Translations under genes and position numbers: made by a program
The notes under the pieces: generated by a model
Told to the model about the DNA's origin: nothing
The model's database searches: none
The model's input: the letters and a program-made list of their open reading frames with translations, nothing else
Assembly: GCF_004362855.1 (NCBI RefSeq)
Contig: NZ_SNXW01000005.1
Span: 62,001-126,000, forward strand
Source of the DNA: Aquabacterium commune
Lineage (GTDB): Bacteria; Pseudomonadota; Gammaproteobacteria; Burkholderiales; Burkholderiaceae_C
DNA length: 64,000 nucleotides
Direction: 5' to 3'
In this document: positions 50,619-59,400 of the stretch, one piece after another
How positions within the stretch are numbered: the stretch's first letter is position 1
How the letters are laid out: the number at the start of each line of letters is the position of its first letter

Positions 50619-50889
50619 GTCGCTCAAAAAAGGGGTGGGGCGAGGTGCGAAGGGGCTGAATGCGGTCCGATCATAGGGGCTAGCCCCTAGAAAAACCTGC
50701 AGACAGGCCGCCACATGCGCATCAATGGTTGACATCCATTCAAAAATTTGGGTGCAAAACGCTGGTCGAAGGCGCAGGCTTCACACATAATGATCCGGTC
50801 TGTGTCTGGAAGCGGCACCGTCTTTGGAATGGGTCCTGATGGGTTGAAGCTCCACATGGTTACTTTGTTACTTTGAAAGGGGCTCTCTC

Positions 50890-51360
50890 GTGGGCAACAA
50901 ACTTTACGTGGGCAACCTGGCCTACAGCGTGCGCGATCAGGATCTGCAAGACGCTTTCTCCGAATTTGGCGCAGTTTCCTCGGCCAAGGTCATGATGGAC
51001 CGCGAGACTGGCCGCTCCAAGGGTTTCGGCTTCGTCGAAATGGGCTCTGATGCCGAAGCACAATCGGCCATCAACGGCCTGAACGGTCAGCCCGTGGCCG
51101 GCCGTGCGATCGTCGTGAACGAAGCACGTCCCCGCGAAGAGCGTCCTGCTGGCTTCCGCAGCCCCTACGGTGGTGGCAACGGCGGTGGCGGCAATGGTGG
51201 CGGCGGCTACGGTGGCGCTGGCGGCGGTGGTCGCCGTGAAGGCGGCGGTGGCGGCTACGGTGGTGGCGGCGGCGGCGGTGGCCGTCGCGAAGGTGGCGGC
51301 GGTGGTTACGGCGGTGGCCGTGGCGACGGCGGCGGTGGCTACGGCCGCGGCGGCTACTGA
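50890..51360 (+). CDS. Glycine-rich RRM RNA-binding protein
   Basis: A 156-residue RNA-binding protein. One RRM at residues 1-82 with RNP2 KLYVGNL and RNP1 SKGFGFVEM, followed by a long Gly/Arg/Tyr-rich tail (GGGGYGGGG-type repeats with RREGGGG). This matches the cyanobacterial/betaproteobacterial Rbp group, often cold-induced, which bind mRNA. The start is GTG (MGNKLYVG) with GAAAGGGGC upstream. The 271-base upstream gap holds a TTGACA at 50729 and a CATAAT at 50786, too far apart to form one promoter, so a long 5' leader is possible. A strong terminator follows. Confidence 0.93.
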   Translation: MGNKLYVGNLAYSVRDQDLQDAFSEFGAVSSAKVMMDRETGRSKGFGFVEMGSDAEAQSAINGLNGQPVAGRAIVVNEARPREERPAGFRSPYGGGNGGGGNGGGGYGGAGGGGRREGGGGGYGGGGGGGGRREGGGGGYGGGRGDGGGGYGRGGY

Positions 51361-51406
51361 TCCCAGATGATGCAAGCCTGAATCACTCGCTTGCACATCT
51401 TCACGG

Positions 51407-51434
51407 AGGCGACACCCGATGGTGTCGCCTTTTG
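51407..51434 (+). terminator. Intrinsic terminator of the RNA-binding protein gene
   Basis: AGGCGACACC-CGAT-GGTGTCGCCT forms a perfect 10-bp stem with a 4-base loop and is followed by TTTTGC. It is the clearest rho-independent terminator in the window, 47 bases after the stop. Confidence 0.9.
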
Positions 51435-51493
51435 CTTTGGTGGCTGCGTTAAAGGGTCACAATCACCCTTGCAACCACACGCAGGACCTCACC

Positions 51494-51976
51494 ATGTCGA
51501 TCCACAAAAACACACTGCCCCGCCTGGCCGCCCTGGCTGCGCTGGGCCTGACAGGCCTTTTCAGCGCGATGTCTGCGGCGCAGGCGGCCACCAACGTCGG
51601 CGTGAGCGTGAGCGTGAACCAGCCCGGCTTCTACGGCCGCGTGGACATCGGCGAGCAGCCGCCCGTGCTGCTCTATCCGCAGCCGGTCATCATCCAGCAG
51701 TCGCCGTACGGTGCACGCCAGCGCCCCATCTACATGCGCGTGCCGCCCGGCCACTCGAAGAACTGGTCGCGCTACTGCGGCCAGTACAGCGCCTGCGGCC
51801 AGCCGGTGTACTTCGTGCGCGATGCGCAGCCGCCGCGCGGTGAGCGCTACGACCACGATGACCATGACCACGACCGCAATGGCTGGCGCGATGACGACCG
51901 CGGTGGCCGCGGAGACCGGGACGAACGCGGCCATGGTCGCGGCAAGGGCCGAGGTCACGGCCACGGTCACGACTGA
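51494..51976 (+). CDS. Secreted His/Asp-rich protein of unknown function
   Basis: A 161-residue exported protein. Signal peptide to about residue 31 (SAMSAAQAAT). The mature region has a Pro/Gln-rich stretch (YPQPVIIQQSPYGARQRPIYMRVPPGHSK), two cysteines in RYCGQYSACGQPVYFVRD, and a tail of repeated His, Asp, Arg and Gly (HDDHDHDRN, GHGRGKGRGHGHGHD). The tail could bind divalent metals. Similar PPGHxKxW..C...CG proteins occur in Burkholderiales as conserved hypotheticals. It follows the terminator by ~60 bases, so it has its own promoter. Confidence 0.85.
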   Translation: MSIHKNTLPRLAALAALGLTGLFSAMSAAQAATNVGVSVSVNQPGFYGRVDIGEQPPVLLYPQPVIIQQSPYGARQRPIYMRVPPGHSKNWSRYCGQYSACGQPVYFVRDAQPPRGERYDHDDHDHDRNGWRDDDRGGRGDRDERGHGRGKGRGHGHGHD

Positions 51977-51986
51977 CCGGGCCTGA

Positions 51987-52670
51987 TCAGCGCGGCTGAC
52001 CGTCCAGGCGGCCGTGCACCCGGCCACCCAGCAGGGTGAGGCCGGCCACATCGTCGTGCTGCAGAGTTTGCGCACGGACCTCGCTGTGGTCGCGCGTCAT
52101 GGTCACGGGCAAGGTGGAGCTGAGCACGTGCGCATGGGTGTCCAGGCGCAGGCCTTCGCCCACCACGCGCGTGGTGCCGCTGCGCAGGCCCGTGCCGGCA
52201 TCGCCAGCGACCGCAGCACCCGCGCTGCCCACTCCCGGTGTCGGTGCGGGCATCAGGCGCACATCCGCGCCACCGCTGAGCGTGACCACACCGGTCGGCT
52301 CCACCCATTCGCCTTGCTGCGCCGTGGCGTGCACGCTGCGGCCGTCTGCGTGGCGGGCCGACAGCACCATGGCATCGACCTCCATGGCCTTGCTCACCGG
52401 CCGGTGGCGCATGGTGTCGCCGTCGAGCACGGCCTCCAGCCGACCGTTGCCGTCGAAGCGCGCGATGCGGGCGCGGCTGAGGATGTAGTCGGGCCGGTCG
52501 TCGGCCTTGGCCGCGGTCGCTGCCTGGCGTGGCGCTGGCGAAGACGACACCAACCACCAACTGAAGCCGGCCAGCCCCGCGGCCACCACCACGGGCAGCG
52601 CGGTCTGCAGGCGGGCCAGCCAATCAGGGCCTCGGTTGAAGGGGCCACGGCTCAAAGGGGCTTGGCTCAT
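51987..52670 (-). CDS. lptC: Lipopolysaccharide export system protein LptC
   Basis: A 227-residue bitopic inner-membrane protein that passes lipopolysaccharide from LptBFG to LptA. One N-terminal transmembrane helix (residues ~20-42, LPVVVAAGLAGFSWWLV) and a periplasmic beta-jellyroll (DYILSRARIARFDGNGRLEAVLDGD, VLSARHADGRSVHATAQQGEW). The sequence AVAGDAGTGLRSGTTR is a flexible insertion. It overlaps kdsC by 4 bases. lptA and lptB, usually next, are not here: a convergent gene lies 10 bases beyond the stop. Confidence 0.9.
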   Translation of the reverse strand: MSQAPLSRGPFNRGPDWLARLQTALPVVVAAGLAGFSWWLVSSSPAPRQAATAAKADDRPDYILSRARIARFDGNGRLEAVLDGDTMRHRPVSKAMEVDAMVLSARHADGRSVHATAQQGEWVEPTGVVTLSGGADVRLMPAPTPGVGSAGAAVAGDAGTGLRSGTTRVVGEGLRLDTHAHVLSSTLPVTMTRDHSEVRAQTLQHDDVAGLTLLGGRVHGRLDGQPR

Positions 52671-53281
52671 GCGGATGGGGCTCCGGGTGCAGAGGACGCG
52701 GCGGGTGCGGCCACGTTGGTGTCCAGGGTCTGCAGATGCCCGTGCAGCAAGGCTTCGTAGCGGCCGGTGGCCCACAGCAGCAGGTCGCAGCACTCGCGGG
52801 CGGCACCCTGCCCGCCCTGGAGCTGGCTGACGTGGTGGGCCACGGCCTTGACCTCGGCGTGCGCGTTGGCCGGCGCCACGGCCAGGCCGGCGCGCACCAG
52901 CAGGGGCAGGTCGGGCCAGTCGTCGCCCATCACGGCGAGTTGCGGCCACGTCAGGCCCAGTTGCGCCAGCAGGGGTTCGGCCGCCGCGAGCTTGTCGTGC
53001 GCGCCAAAAACGGCGTGCGCCACGCCCAGATCTTTCAGGCGGCGGCGCACCGCGGGCGAGTCGCGCCCGGTGATGACGATGGGCGTGATGCCGCCTTGCG
53101 CCAGCAGTTTCAAGCCATGGCCATCCAGCGCGTGGAAGGCCTTGAGCGTTTCGCCGGCTTCGCTGATGAACAGGGTGCCATCGGTGAGCACGCCATCGAC
53201 GTCGAAGATGGCCGCGCGGATGCCCTGGGCGTGGTGGCGCAGGGCCGCGGGGAACTGCAAAGAGGGGGTGAGGCTGCGCAT
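52667..53281 (-). CDS. kdsC: 3-deoxy-D-manno-octulosonate 8-phosphate phosphatase KdsC
   Basis: A 204-residue HAD-superfamily phosphatase making free KDO for lipopolysaccharide. Motif I DVDGVLTDG (nucleophile Asp in AIFDVDG) at residues ~24-34, FHALDGHGLKLL, motif II VITGRDS, and motif IV GDDWPDLPLL. The C-terminal ~30 residues after the HAD core are Ala/Pro-rich and likely disordered. The ATG overlaps kdsD's stop by one base. Confidence 0.94.
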   Translation of the reverse strand: MRSLTPSLQFPAALRHHAQGIRAAIFDVDGVLTDGTLFISEAGETLKAFHALDGHGLKLLAQGGITPIVITGRDSPAVRRRLKDLGVAHAVFGAHDKLAAAEPLLAQLGLTWPQLAVMGDDWPDLPLLVRAGLAVAPANAHAEVKAVAHHVSQLQGGQGAARECCDLLLWATGRYEALLHGHLQTLDTNVAAPAASSAPGAPSA

Positions 53282-54264
53282 CAGATCACCTTGGCGCGCA
53301 TCAGGTCGTTGGTGCTGACGGCGCCCACCAGCAGGCCGGCGGCGTCGGTCACCAGCAGGGTGTTGATGCGGTGGGTTTCCATCAGGGCCACGGCCTCGGC
53401 GGCGAGCACGTCGTCGCGGATGGTGCGCGGTGCAGGCGTCATGAGTTCGCGCGCGCTGAGGCTGCGCAGGTCGGTGCCGGCTTCGATCTTGCGGCGCAGG
53501 TCGCCGTCGGTGAAGACGCCCAGCAGCGCGCCGGTCGCATCGACCACGGCGGTGGCGCCCAGGCCCTTGCGGCTCATTTCGGACATCACTTCGCCAAAGC
53601 CCGCCTCGGACGCCACGCGCGGCACGGCGTCGCCCGAGCGCATCACGTCGCGCAGGTGGGTCAGCAGCTTGCGGCCCAGCGAGCCGCCCGGGTGGGAGCG
53701 CGCGAAGTCTTCGGCCTTGAAGCCACGGGCGTCGAGCAGCACGACGGCCAGCGCATCGCCCAGCGCCATCTGCGTGGTGGTGCTGGCGGTGGGCGCGAGG
53801 TTGAGCGGGCAGGCCTCCTGGGCGACCGCGCTGTCGAGGACGATGTCGGCGTGGCGGGCCAGCGCCGACGTGGGCTTGCCGGTCATGGCGATCAGGGTCA
53901 CGCCCTGGCGCTTGAGCACGGGCAGCAGGCCGGTGAGCTCTTCGCTTTCGCCGGAGTTGGAAATCGCCAGCACGACGTCACCGGGCTGGACCATGCCGAG
54001 GTCGCCGTGGTGGGCCTCGGCCGGGTGCACGAAGAGCGCGGGCGTGCCGGTGGAGGCCAGCGTGGCGGCGATCTTGCGCCCGACGTGGCCGCTCTTGCCC
54101 ATGCCCATCACGGCGACGCGACCCTTGCAGGCCAGCACCGCCTGGACGGCGCGCGTGAAGGCCACACCGGCCTCGCCATCGAGGCGGGCGCGCAGCTCGT
54201 GCAGGGCGCGGGCTTCGGTGTCCAGGGCCTGGCGGGCCAGGTCGAGCAGAACGTCAGGCGTCAT
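53281..54264 (-). CDS. kdsD: D-arabinose 5-phosphate isomerase KdsD
   Basis: A 327-residue enzyme making arabinose 5-phosphate, first committed KDO precursor. SIS domain with GMGKSGHVGRKIAATLASTGTPA, the SNSGESEELT loop and the HGDLGM segment, followed by two CBS domains (residues ~205-327; VMRSGDAVPRVA and ELMTPAPRTIRDD). It heads the kdsD-kdsC-lptC unit. ATG 54264 (MTPDVLL) is preferred over an upstream GTG-started frame. It is divergent from the antiporter gene. Confidence 0.95.
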   Translation of the reverse strand: MTPDVLLDLARQALDTEARALHELRARLDGEAGVAFTRAVQAVLACKGRVAVMGMGKSGHVGRKIAATLASTGTPALFVHPAEAHHGDLGMVQPGDVVLAISNSGESEELTGLLPVLKRQGVTLIAMTGKPTSALARHADIVLDSAVAQEACPLNLAPTASTTTQMALGDALAVVLLDARGFKAEDFARSHPGGSLGRKLLTHLRDVMRSGDAVPRVASEAGFGEVMSEMSRKGLGATAVVDATGALLGVFTDGDLRRKIEAGTDLRSLSARELMTPAPRTIRDDVLAAEAVALMETHRINTLLVTDAAGLLVGAVSTNDLMRAKVI

Positions 54265-54356
54265 GGGGGTGGCGTACAAGATTTCAGGGATGGCTGTCGG
54301 GCGGCTGCCCTGCGCCGCCACCGAGGCAGTTAGGATCGGGTGATTCTAGGGACAAC

Positions 54357-56372
54357 ATGGCCTCCACGCTCGACCTGACCCTCCTGTATCTGCTCGCGGC
54401 CGTCGTCGGCGTGGTGCTGTGCCGCCTGTTGAAGCTGCCGCCCATGCTGGGTTACCTCGCCGTGGGCGTGGTGATCGGCCCGAACGCGCTGGCGCTGGCC
54501 AAGGATTCGGCCGGCGTGCGCTACCTGGCCGAGTTCGGCGTCGTCTTCCTGATGTTCGTCATCGGGCTGGAATTCAACCTGCCCAAGCTGAAAAGCATGC
54601 GCTCGCTGGTGTTCGGGCTGGGCCTGGGACAGGTGAGCCTGACCATCCTGGCCACGCTGCTGGGCCACCTGGCGCTGGGCGGGGCGATGGCCTGGTTGGG
54701 CCACGAGCACGGCCTGCTGGGCTGGGGTCTGCACTGGCAGAGCGCGGTGGCTTTGGGCGGCGCCCTGGCCATGAGCTCCACCGCCATCGTGGTGAAAATG
54801 ATGGCCGACCGGCTGGAGCTGGAGTCCGAGCACGGCCGCCGCGTCATGGGCATCTTGCTGTTCCAGGACTTGGCCGTGGTGCCGCTGCTGGTGCTGATCC
54901 CGGCCTTGGGCGACAGCGCCTCCGAGATGACGCGCACCCTGCTGGTGGCCAGCCTGAAGGCCGGCGCGCTGCTGGTGATCCTGCTGGCCGGCGGGCAGCG
55001 GGTGATGCACCTGTGGCTGGACCTGGTGGCGCGGCGCAAGAGCGAAGAGCTCTTCATGCTCAACATCCTGTTGGTCACCCTCGGTCTGGCCTGGTTGACC
55101 GAGCACTTCGGCCTGTCGCTGGCCCTCGGTGCGTTCGTGGCCGGCATGCTGATCGCCGAGACCGACTACAAGCACCAGGTGGAGACCGACATCCGCCCCT
55201 TCCACGACGTGCTGCTGGGCCTGTTCTTCATCACCATCGGCATGAAGCTCGATTGGCGCAGCCTGGTTGACAGCTGGGGCCTGGTGCTGCTGCTGGCCAC
55301 GCTGCCCGTGCTGTTCAAGCTGGGCCTGGTCACCTCGCTGGCCAAGTGGTTCGGCGCGCCCACCGGCGTGGCGCTGCGCACCGGCCTGTACCTGGCGCAA
55401 GCCGGCGAATTCGGCTTCGTGCTGCTGTCGCTGGCCACGCAGGAAAAGCTCATCCCGCGGCAGCTGGAGAGCCCGCTGCTGGCGGCCATGGTGCTGTCCA
55501 TGCTGGCCACGCCGCTCATCATCCAGTACAGCAACCGCATCGTGAACCGGCTGTCCTCGACCGACTGGATGATGCAGTCGCTGGCCATGACCAAGATCGC
55601 GTCCAAGGCCATCAACACCGAGCGCCACGTCGTCATCTGCGGCTACGGGCGCAGCGGCCAGAACCTGGCGCGCATGCTGGAGCAAGAAGGCATCCCCTAC
55701 GTCGCCCTCGACCTCGACCCCGACCGCGTGCAGCAAGCGGCCGCCGCGGGCCAGAACGTCTCTTTCGGTGACGCCACCCGGCTGCAAAGCCTGGTCGCGG
55801 CCGGCCTGTCGCGCGCCTCGGCCCTGGTCATCACCTACCCGGACACCCTCTCGGCCAAGAAGATCCTGCACCTGGTGCGCGAGCATGCGCCCGCCGTGCC
55901 CGTGGCCGTGCGCACCATCGACGACGCGCGGCTGGACGCCCTGCAGGCCGCCGGCGCCACCGTGGTCGTGCCCGAAGCCATCGAGGGCTCGCTGATGCTG
56001 GCCTCGCAGACGCTGGCGCTGGTCGGCGTGCCCATCCGCCGCGTGATCCGCCTGGTGCAGGACCAGCGCATGGCGCGCTACGGCCTGCTGCGCGGCTACT
56101 TCCACGGCGCCGACGACGATGGCGTCGATGAGGGCGAGCTGCAGCGCCTGCAGTCGGTCACCGTCATGGCCGGTGCGGCCTGCCTGGGACAGCGCCTGGG
56201 CGACAGCCTGGACACCGAAACGCTGGGCGTGGCCGTGGTCTCGGTGCGCCAGGCCGGCGGGCGCGTCGTCATCCCCGAACCGGGGCTGACGCTGCAGGCT
56301 GGCGACACCCTGGTGCTGTCGGGCAGGCCGCAGGATCTGGCGCGCGCCGAAAGCCTGTTGCTCAAAGGTTAA
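54357..56372 (+). CDS. Kef/CPA2-type cation:proton antiporter with TrkA-N domain
   Basis: A 671-residue monovalent cation:proton antiporter-2 protein. About 12 transmembrane segments in residues 1-390 begin LLYLLAAVVGVVLCRLLKLPPMLGYL with VIGPNALAL. The cytoplasmic RCK/TrkA-N domain follows with HVVICGYGRSGQNLARML (NAD-binding) at ~420-440, and a TrkA-C domain near residues 590-665 (TLGVAVVSVRQAG, LTLQAGDTLVLSG). It is KefB/YbaL-like; specific ion and glutathione control cannot be told, and no KefF/KefG ancillary gene is adjacent. Confidence 0.93.
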   Translation: MASTLDLTLLYLLAAVVGVVLCRLLKLPPMLGYLAVGVVIGPNALALAKDSAGVRYLAEFGVVFLMFVIGLEFNLPKLKSMRSLVFGLGLGQVSLTILATLLGHLALGGAMAWLGHEHGLLGWGLHWQSAVALGGALAMSSTAIVVKMMADRLELESEHGRRVMGILLFQDLAVVPLLVLIPALGDSASEMTRTLLVASLKAGALLVILLAGGQRVMHLWLDLVARRKSEELFMLNILLVTLGLAWLTEHFGLSLALGAFVAGMLIAETDYKHQVETDIRPFHDVLLGLFFITIGMKLDWRSLVDSWGLVLLLATLPVLFKLGLVTSLAKWFGAPTGVALRTGLYLAQAGEFGFVLLSLATQEKLIPRQLESPLLAAMVLSMLATPLIIQYSNRIVNRLSSTDWMMQSLAMTKIASKAINTERHVVICGYGRSGQNLARMLEQEGIPYVALDLDPDRVQQAAAAGQNVSFGDATRLQSLVAAGLSRASALVITYPDTLSAKKILHLVREHAPAVPVAVRTIDDARLDALQAAGATVVVPEAIEGSLMLASQTLALVGVPIRRVIRLVQDQRMARYGLLRGYFHGADDDGVDEGELQRLQSVTVMAGAACLGQRLGDSLDTETLGVAVVSVRQAGGRVVIPEPGLTLQAGDTLVLSGRPQDLARAESLLLKG

Positions 56373-56489
56373 ATCCGCACGGATCTCGGGTTGATGCCGC
56401 TGGCTGCCGTCACGGACTGCAGGCAAACTGCCCACACACAACGTCTGCCGCGGACGCATCACCCAGCGGCCCGACAGGAGACCCTCAGG

Positions 56490-59400
56490 ATGAGCGCCGC
56501 GTCCCCCGCAGCCAACACCCGCACCGCCGACACCGCACACCCGGCCAGTGGCCTGCGCCAGACCTTGCGCAAGCTGTGGCAGACCGCCGCCGTCTGGACC
56601 CTCGTGGTGGCGGGCACCACCGCCTGGTGGGCCCAGCACGAGCTGGAGCAGCAACGCCAGGACGCGCAGCAATCAGCAGGACGCCGCCTCGACAACCTGC
56701 AAGGCGCGATCGAGCTGAGCTTCCAGCAACTCGGCGCCCTGCCCGGGGCCTTGGGCCGGCAGGCCGATGTGGTCGCCTTCCTGCAATCGCAACGCCAGGA
56801 CACCACGGTCATCCTGAACGATGCGCAGCGCCTGCGCCTGCGCGAGCAAGCGGTGCAAGACCCGGCATCGCGGCGCATCAACCAGCAGTTGCAGGGCGAG
56901 GTCCAGGAACTCCGCGTCGGCCGCATCCTGTTGAACGCGGCCAATGGCACGGTGCTCGCTGACAGCGCCTTCGACCAGCCACACAGCGCCATCGGCATCA
57001 ACAACCGCGGGCGCCGCTACCACGTGCAGGCCCTGGAGCACCCCAGCGGCAAGGGCTCGCAGTTCGCGGTCAGCCAGACGCTGAAGAACCCGGGCTTTTA
57101 TTTTTCGTCCCGTGTGGGCCGCGTTGAAGCGCCCTTGGGCGTGGTGGTCGTCGCGCAAGACGCCACGGCCCTCGACCGCCTGTTCGACGACCCGGTCCGG
57201 CGGGTCTTCCTGACCGACGAGCAAGGCGTGGTGCTGGCCGGCAACCAGGCCAACGATGTGCTCAAGCGCAGCCCGCTCATGGGCATGTTGTCCAGCGACC
57301 GCGACGACGACCTGCGCCTCTACCAGCAACAGCCCGCCGCCCTGCCCTGGGCCATGGACAGCACCCGCGTGGGTGGCCGCACCATGCCGCTGGTGACCAT
57401 CGACGGGCAACGGCACATGGCCTTGTCGCGTCCCTTGCCCAACAGCAAGTTCACCGCCTGGGTGCTGGTGCCCCTGCAAGGCGAAACCGCCCTGATGGCG
57501 CGCTGTGCCACCACGGGCCTGGTGGCCCTGCTGTGCGGCTACTGGGCCATGACCTTGCGCGCGCAACGCCTGCGGCGTCTGGCCGGTCTGCACCAATCAG
57601 AGCAGACCCTGGCCGACATGGCCCACGCCCTGCCGCTGACGGTGTTCCGCTGGCACCAGCCCGCCGACGGCGCAGGGCGCTTCACCTTCATCGGCGATGG
57701 CGTCCAGCCGCTGCTGGGCCTCAGCGCCACGGCTTTGCAGGCACAGCCCGAACTGGCCTGGCAGCTCATGGGCACACAGCACGACCAACCGCCGGAGCGG
57801 GCCATTGAATTCAGCCTGCAGCGCGACGGGCTGCCGGTCTGGGTGCGTTGCGAAAGCCGTTGCACCCGCCAGGCCAATGGCAGCCGCACCTGGAACGGTT
57901 ACTGGGCCGACATCACCGCGCGCAAGGAAGTCGAGGCGCGCACCAACGCCGTCTTCCGGCACACGCCCTCGTCCTTCATTTTCTACAACCCCGAAGAAGG
58001 CATCACGCGCTGCAACCCCAGCGCAGTGGCCCTTTTCCGCGGCGACAGCGAACAGTCGCTGCTGGGCCTGATGCCGTCGCGGCCACCCCTGTCACCGCCC
58101 GGCGCCATCCACCCCGAGGCTGAATTGGCGCTCGACCGCATCCGCCAGACCGGTCAGGCCGAAACGCTGGAGTGGCGCCACACCCGCCTGGACGGCGAGC
58201 CCTTCGACGCCGAGGTCGTCCTCATCCCCTTCGTGCACAACGGCCGCCAGCAGTTCTGCGGCATCGTGCAGGACATCACCGCGCGCAAGCACACCGAGCA
58301 CGCCCTGCGCTCGGCCCAGCAAGCCGCCGAAGCCGCCACCCTGGCCAAGACGCACTTCCTGGCCAACATGAGCCACGAAATCCGCACGCCCATGAACGCC
58401 ATCATGGGCATGAGCCACCTGGCCCTGCTCGACGAGCTGCCACCCAAGGCGCGCAACTACATCGAGAAGGTGCACCGCGCGGCGGCCAACCTGCTGCAGA
58501 TCCTCAACGACGTGCTCGACGTCTCCAAGATCGAGTCCGGCAAGCTGGAGATGGAGCGCACCGACTTCCAGCTCGAAACCGTCATCAGCCACATGGCCGA
58601 TGTGCTGGGCGTGCGCGCCGAAGAGAAGGGCATGGAGCTGCTCTTCACCGCACCGCCCGACATCCCCACCGCCCTGATCGGTGACCCGACCCGGCTGGGC
58701 CAGGTCCTCATCAACCTGGGCACCAATGCCATCAAGTTCACCGACACCGGCGAAGTGCTGATCGGCTGCGAGGTGCAGTCCCTCGATGCCGCCGAGGTGA
58801 CGCTGCACTTCTGGGTGCGCGACAGCGGCATCGGCATGTCGCAGGAACAGCTCGACCGGCTCTTCTTGCCCTTCACCCAGGGCGACAACTCCACCACCCG
58901 CCAGTACGGCGGCACCGGCCTGGGCCTGGCCATTTCGCGCCAGCTGGTCGAGATGATGGGCGGCCAGATCTGGGTGGACAGCGAACTCGGCAAGGGCTCG
59001 ACCTTCCACTTCACCGCCCGCTTCGGCGTGCAAAGCCAACCGGCCAACCGCCGCGCGCTGCTGGCCAGCGAGATGCAGGGCAAGCGCCTGCTGCTGGTGG
59101 ACGACAACGCCGCCGCCCGCGAGGTGCTGGGCGACATGACCCGCCGCATGGGCCTGGACGTGGAAGTCACCGACACCGGCGAGCACGCCCTCAGCCGCAT
59201 GCGCGAGGCCCTGGCCGAGGGCCGGCCCCACCACATCCTGCTGTCCGACTGGAAGATGCCCGGCATGGACGGCATCACCTTCGCGCGGCACGCCCTGTCC
59301 GTGCCGCCCGAGCACCGCCCCTGCGTGCTGCTGGTCACCGCCTTTGCCCGCGAAGAGGCCATGAAAGCCGCCGAGGGCGTGGGCCTGGCCGGCGTGCTCA

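Noticed and set aside
50729-50791. TTGACA (50729) and CATAAT (50786) as one promoter for the RNA-binding protein gene
   Set aside because: The two elements are 51 bases apart, far outside the 16-19 base range.
51170-51345. Gly-rich repeats in the RNA-binding protein gene as a DNA repeat or CRISPR-like array
   Set aside because: The periodicity is that of codons for GGGGYGG units in a normal RRM protein tail; there are no regular spacers.
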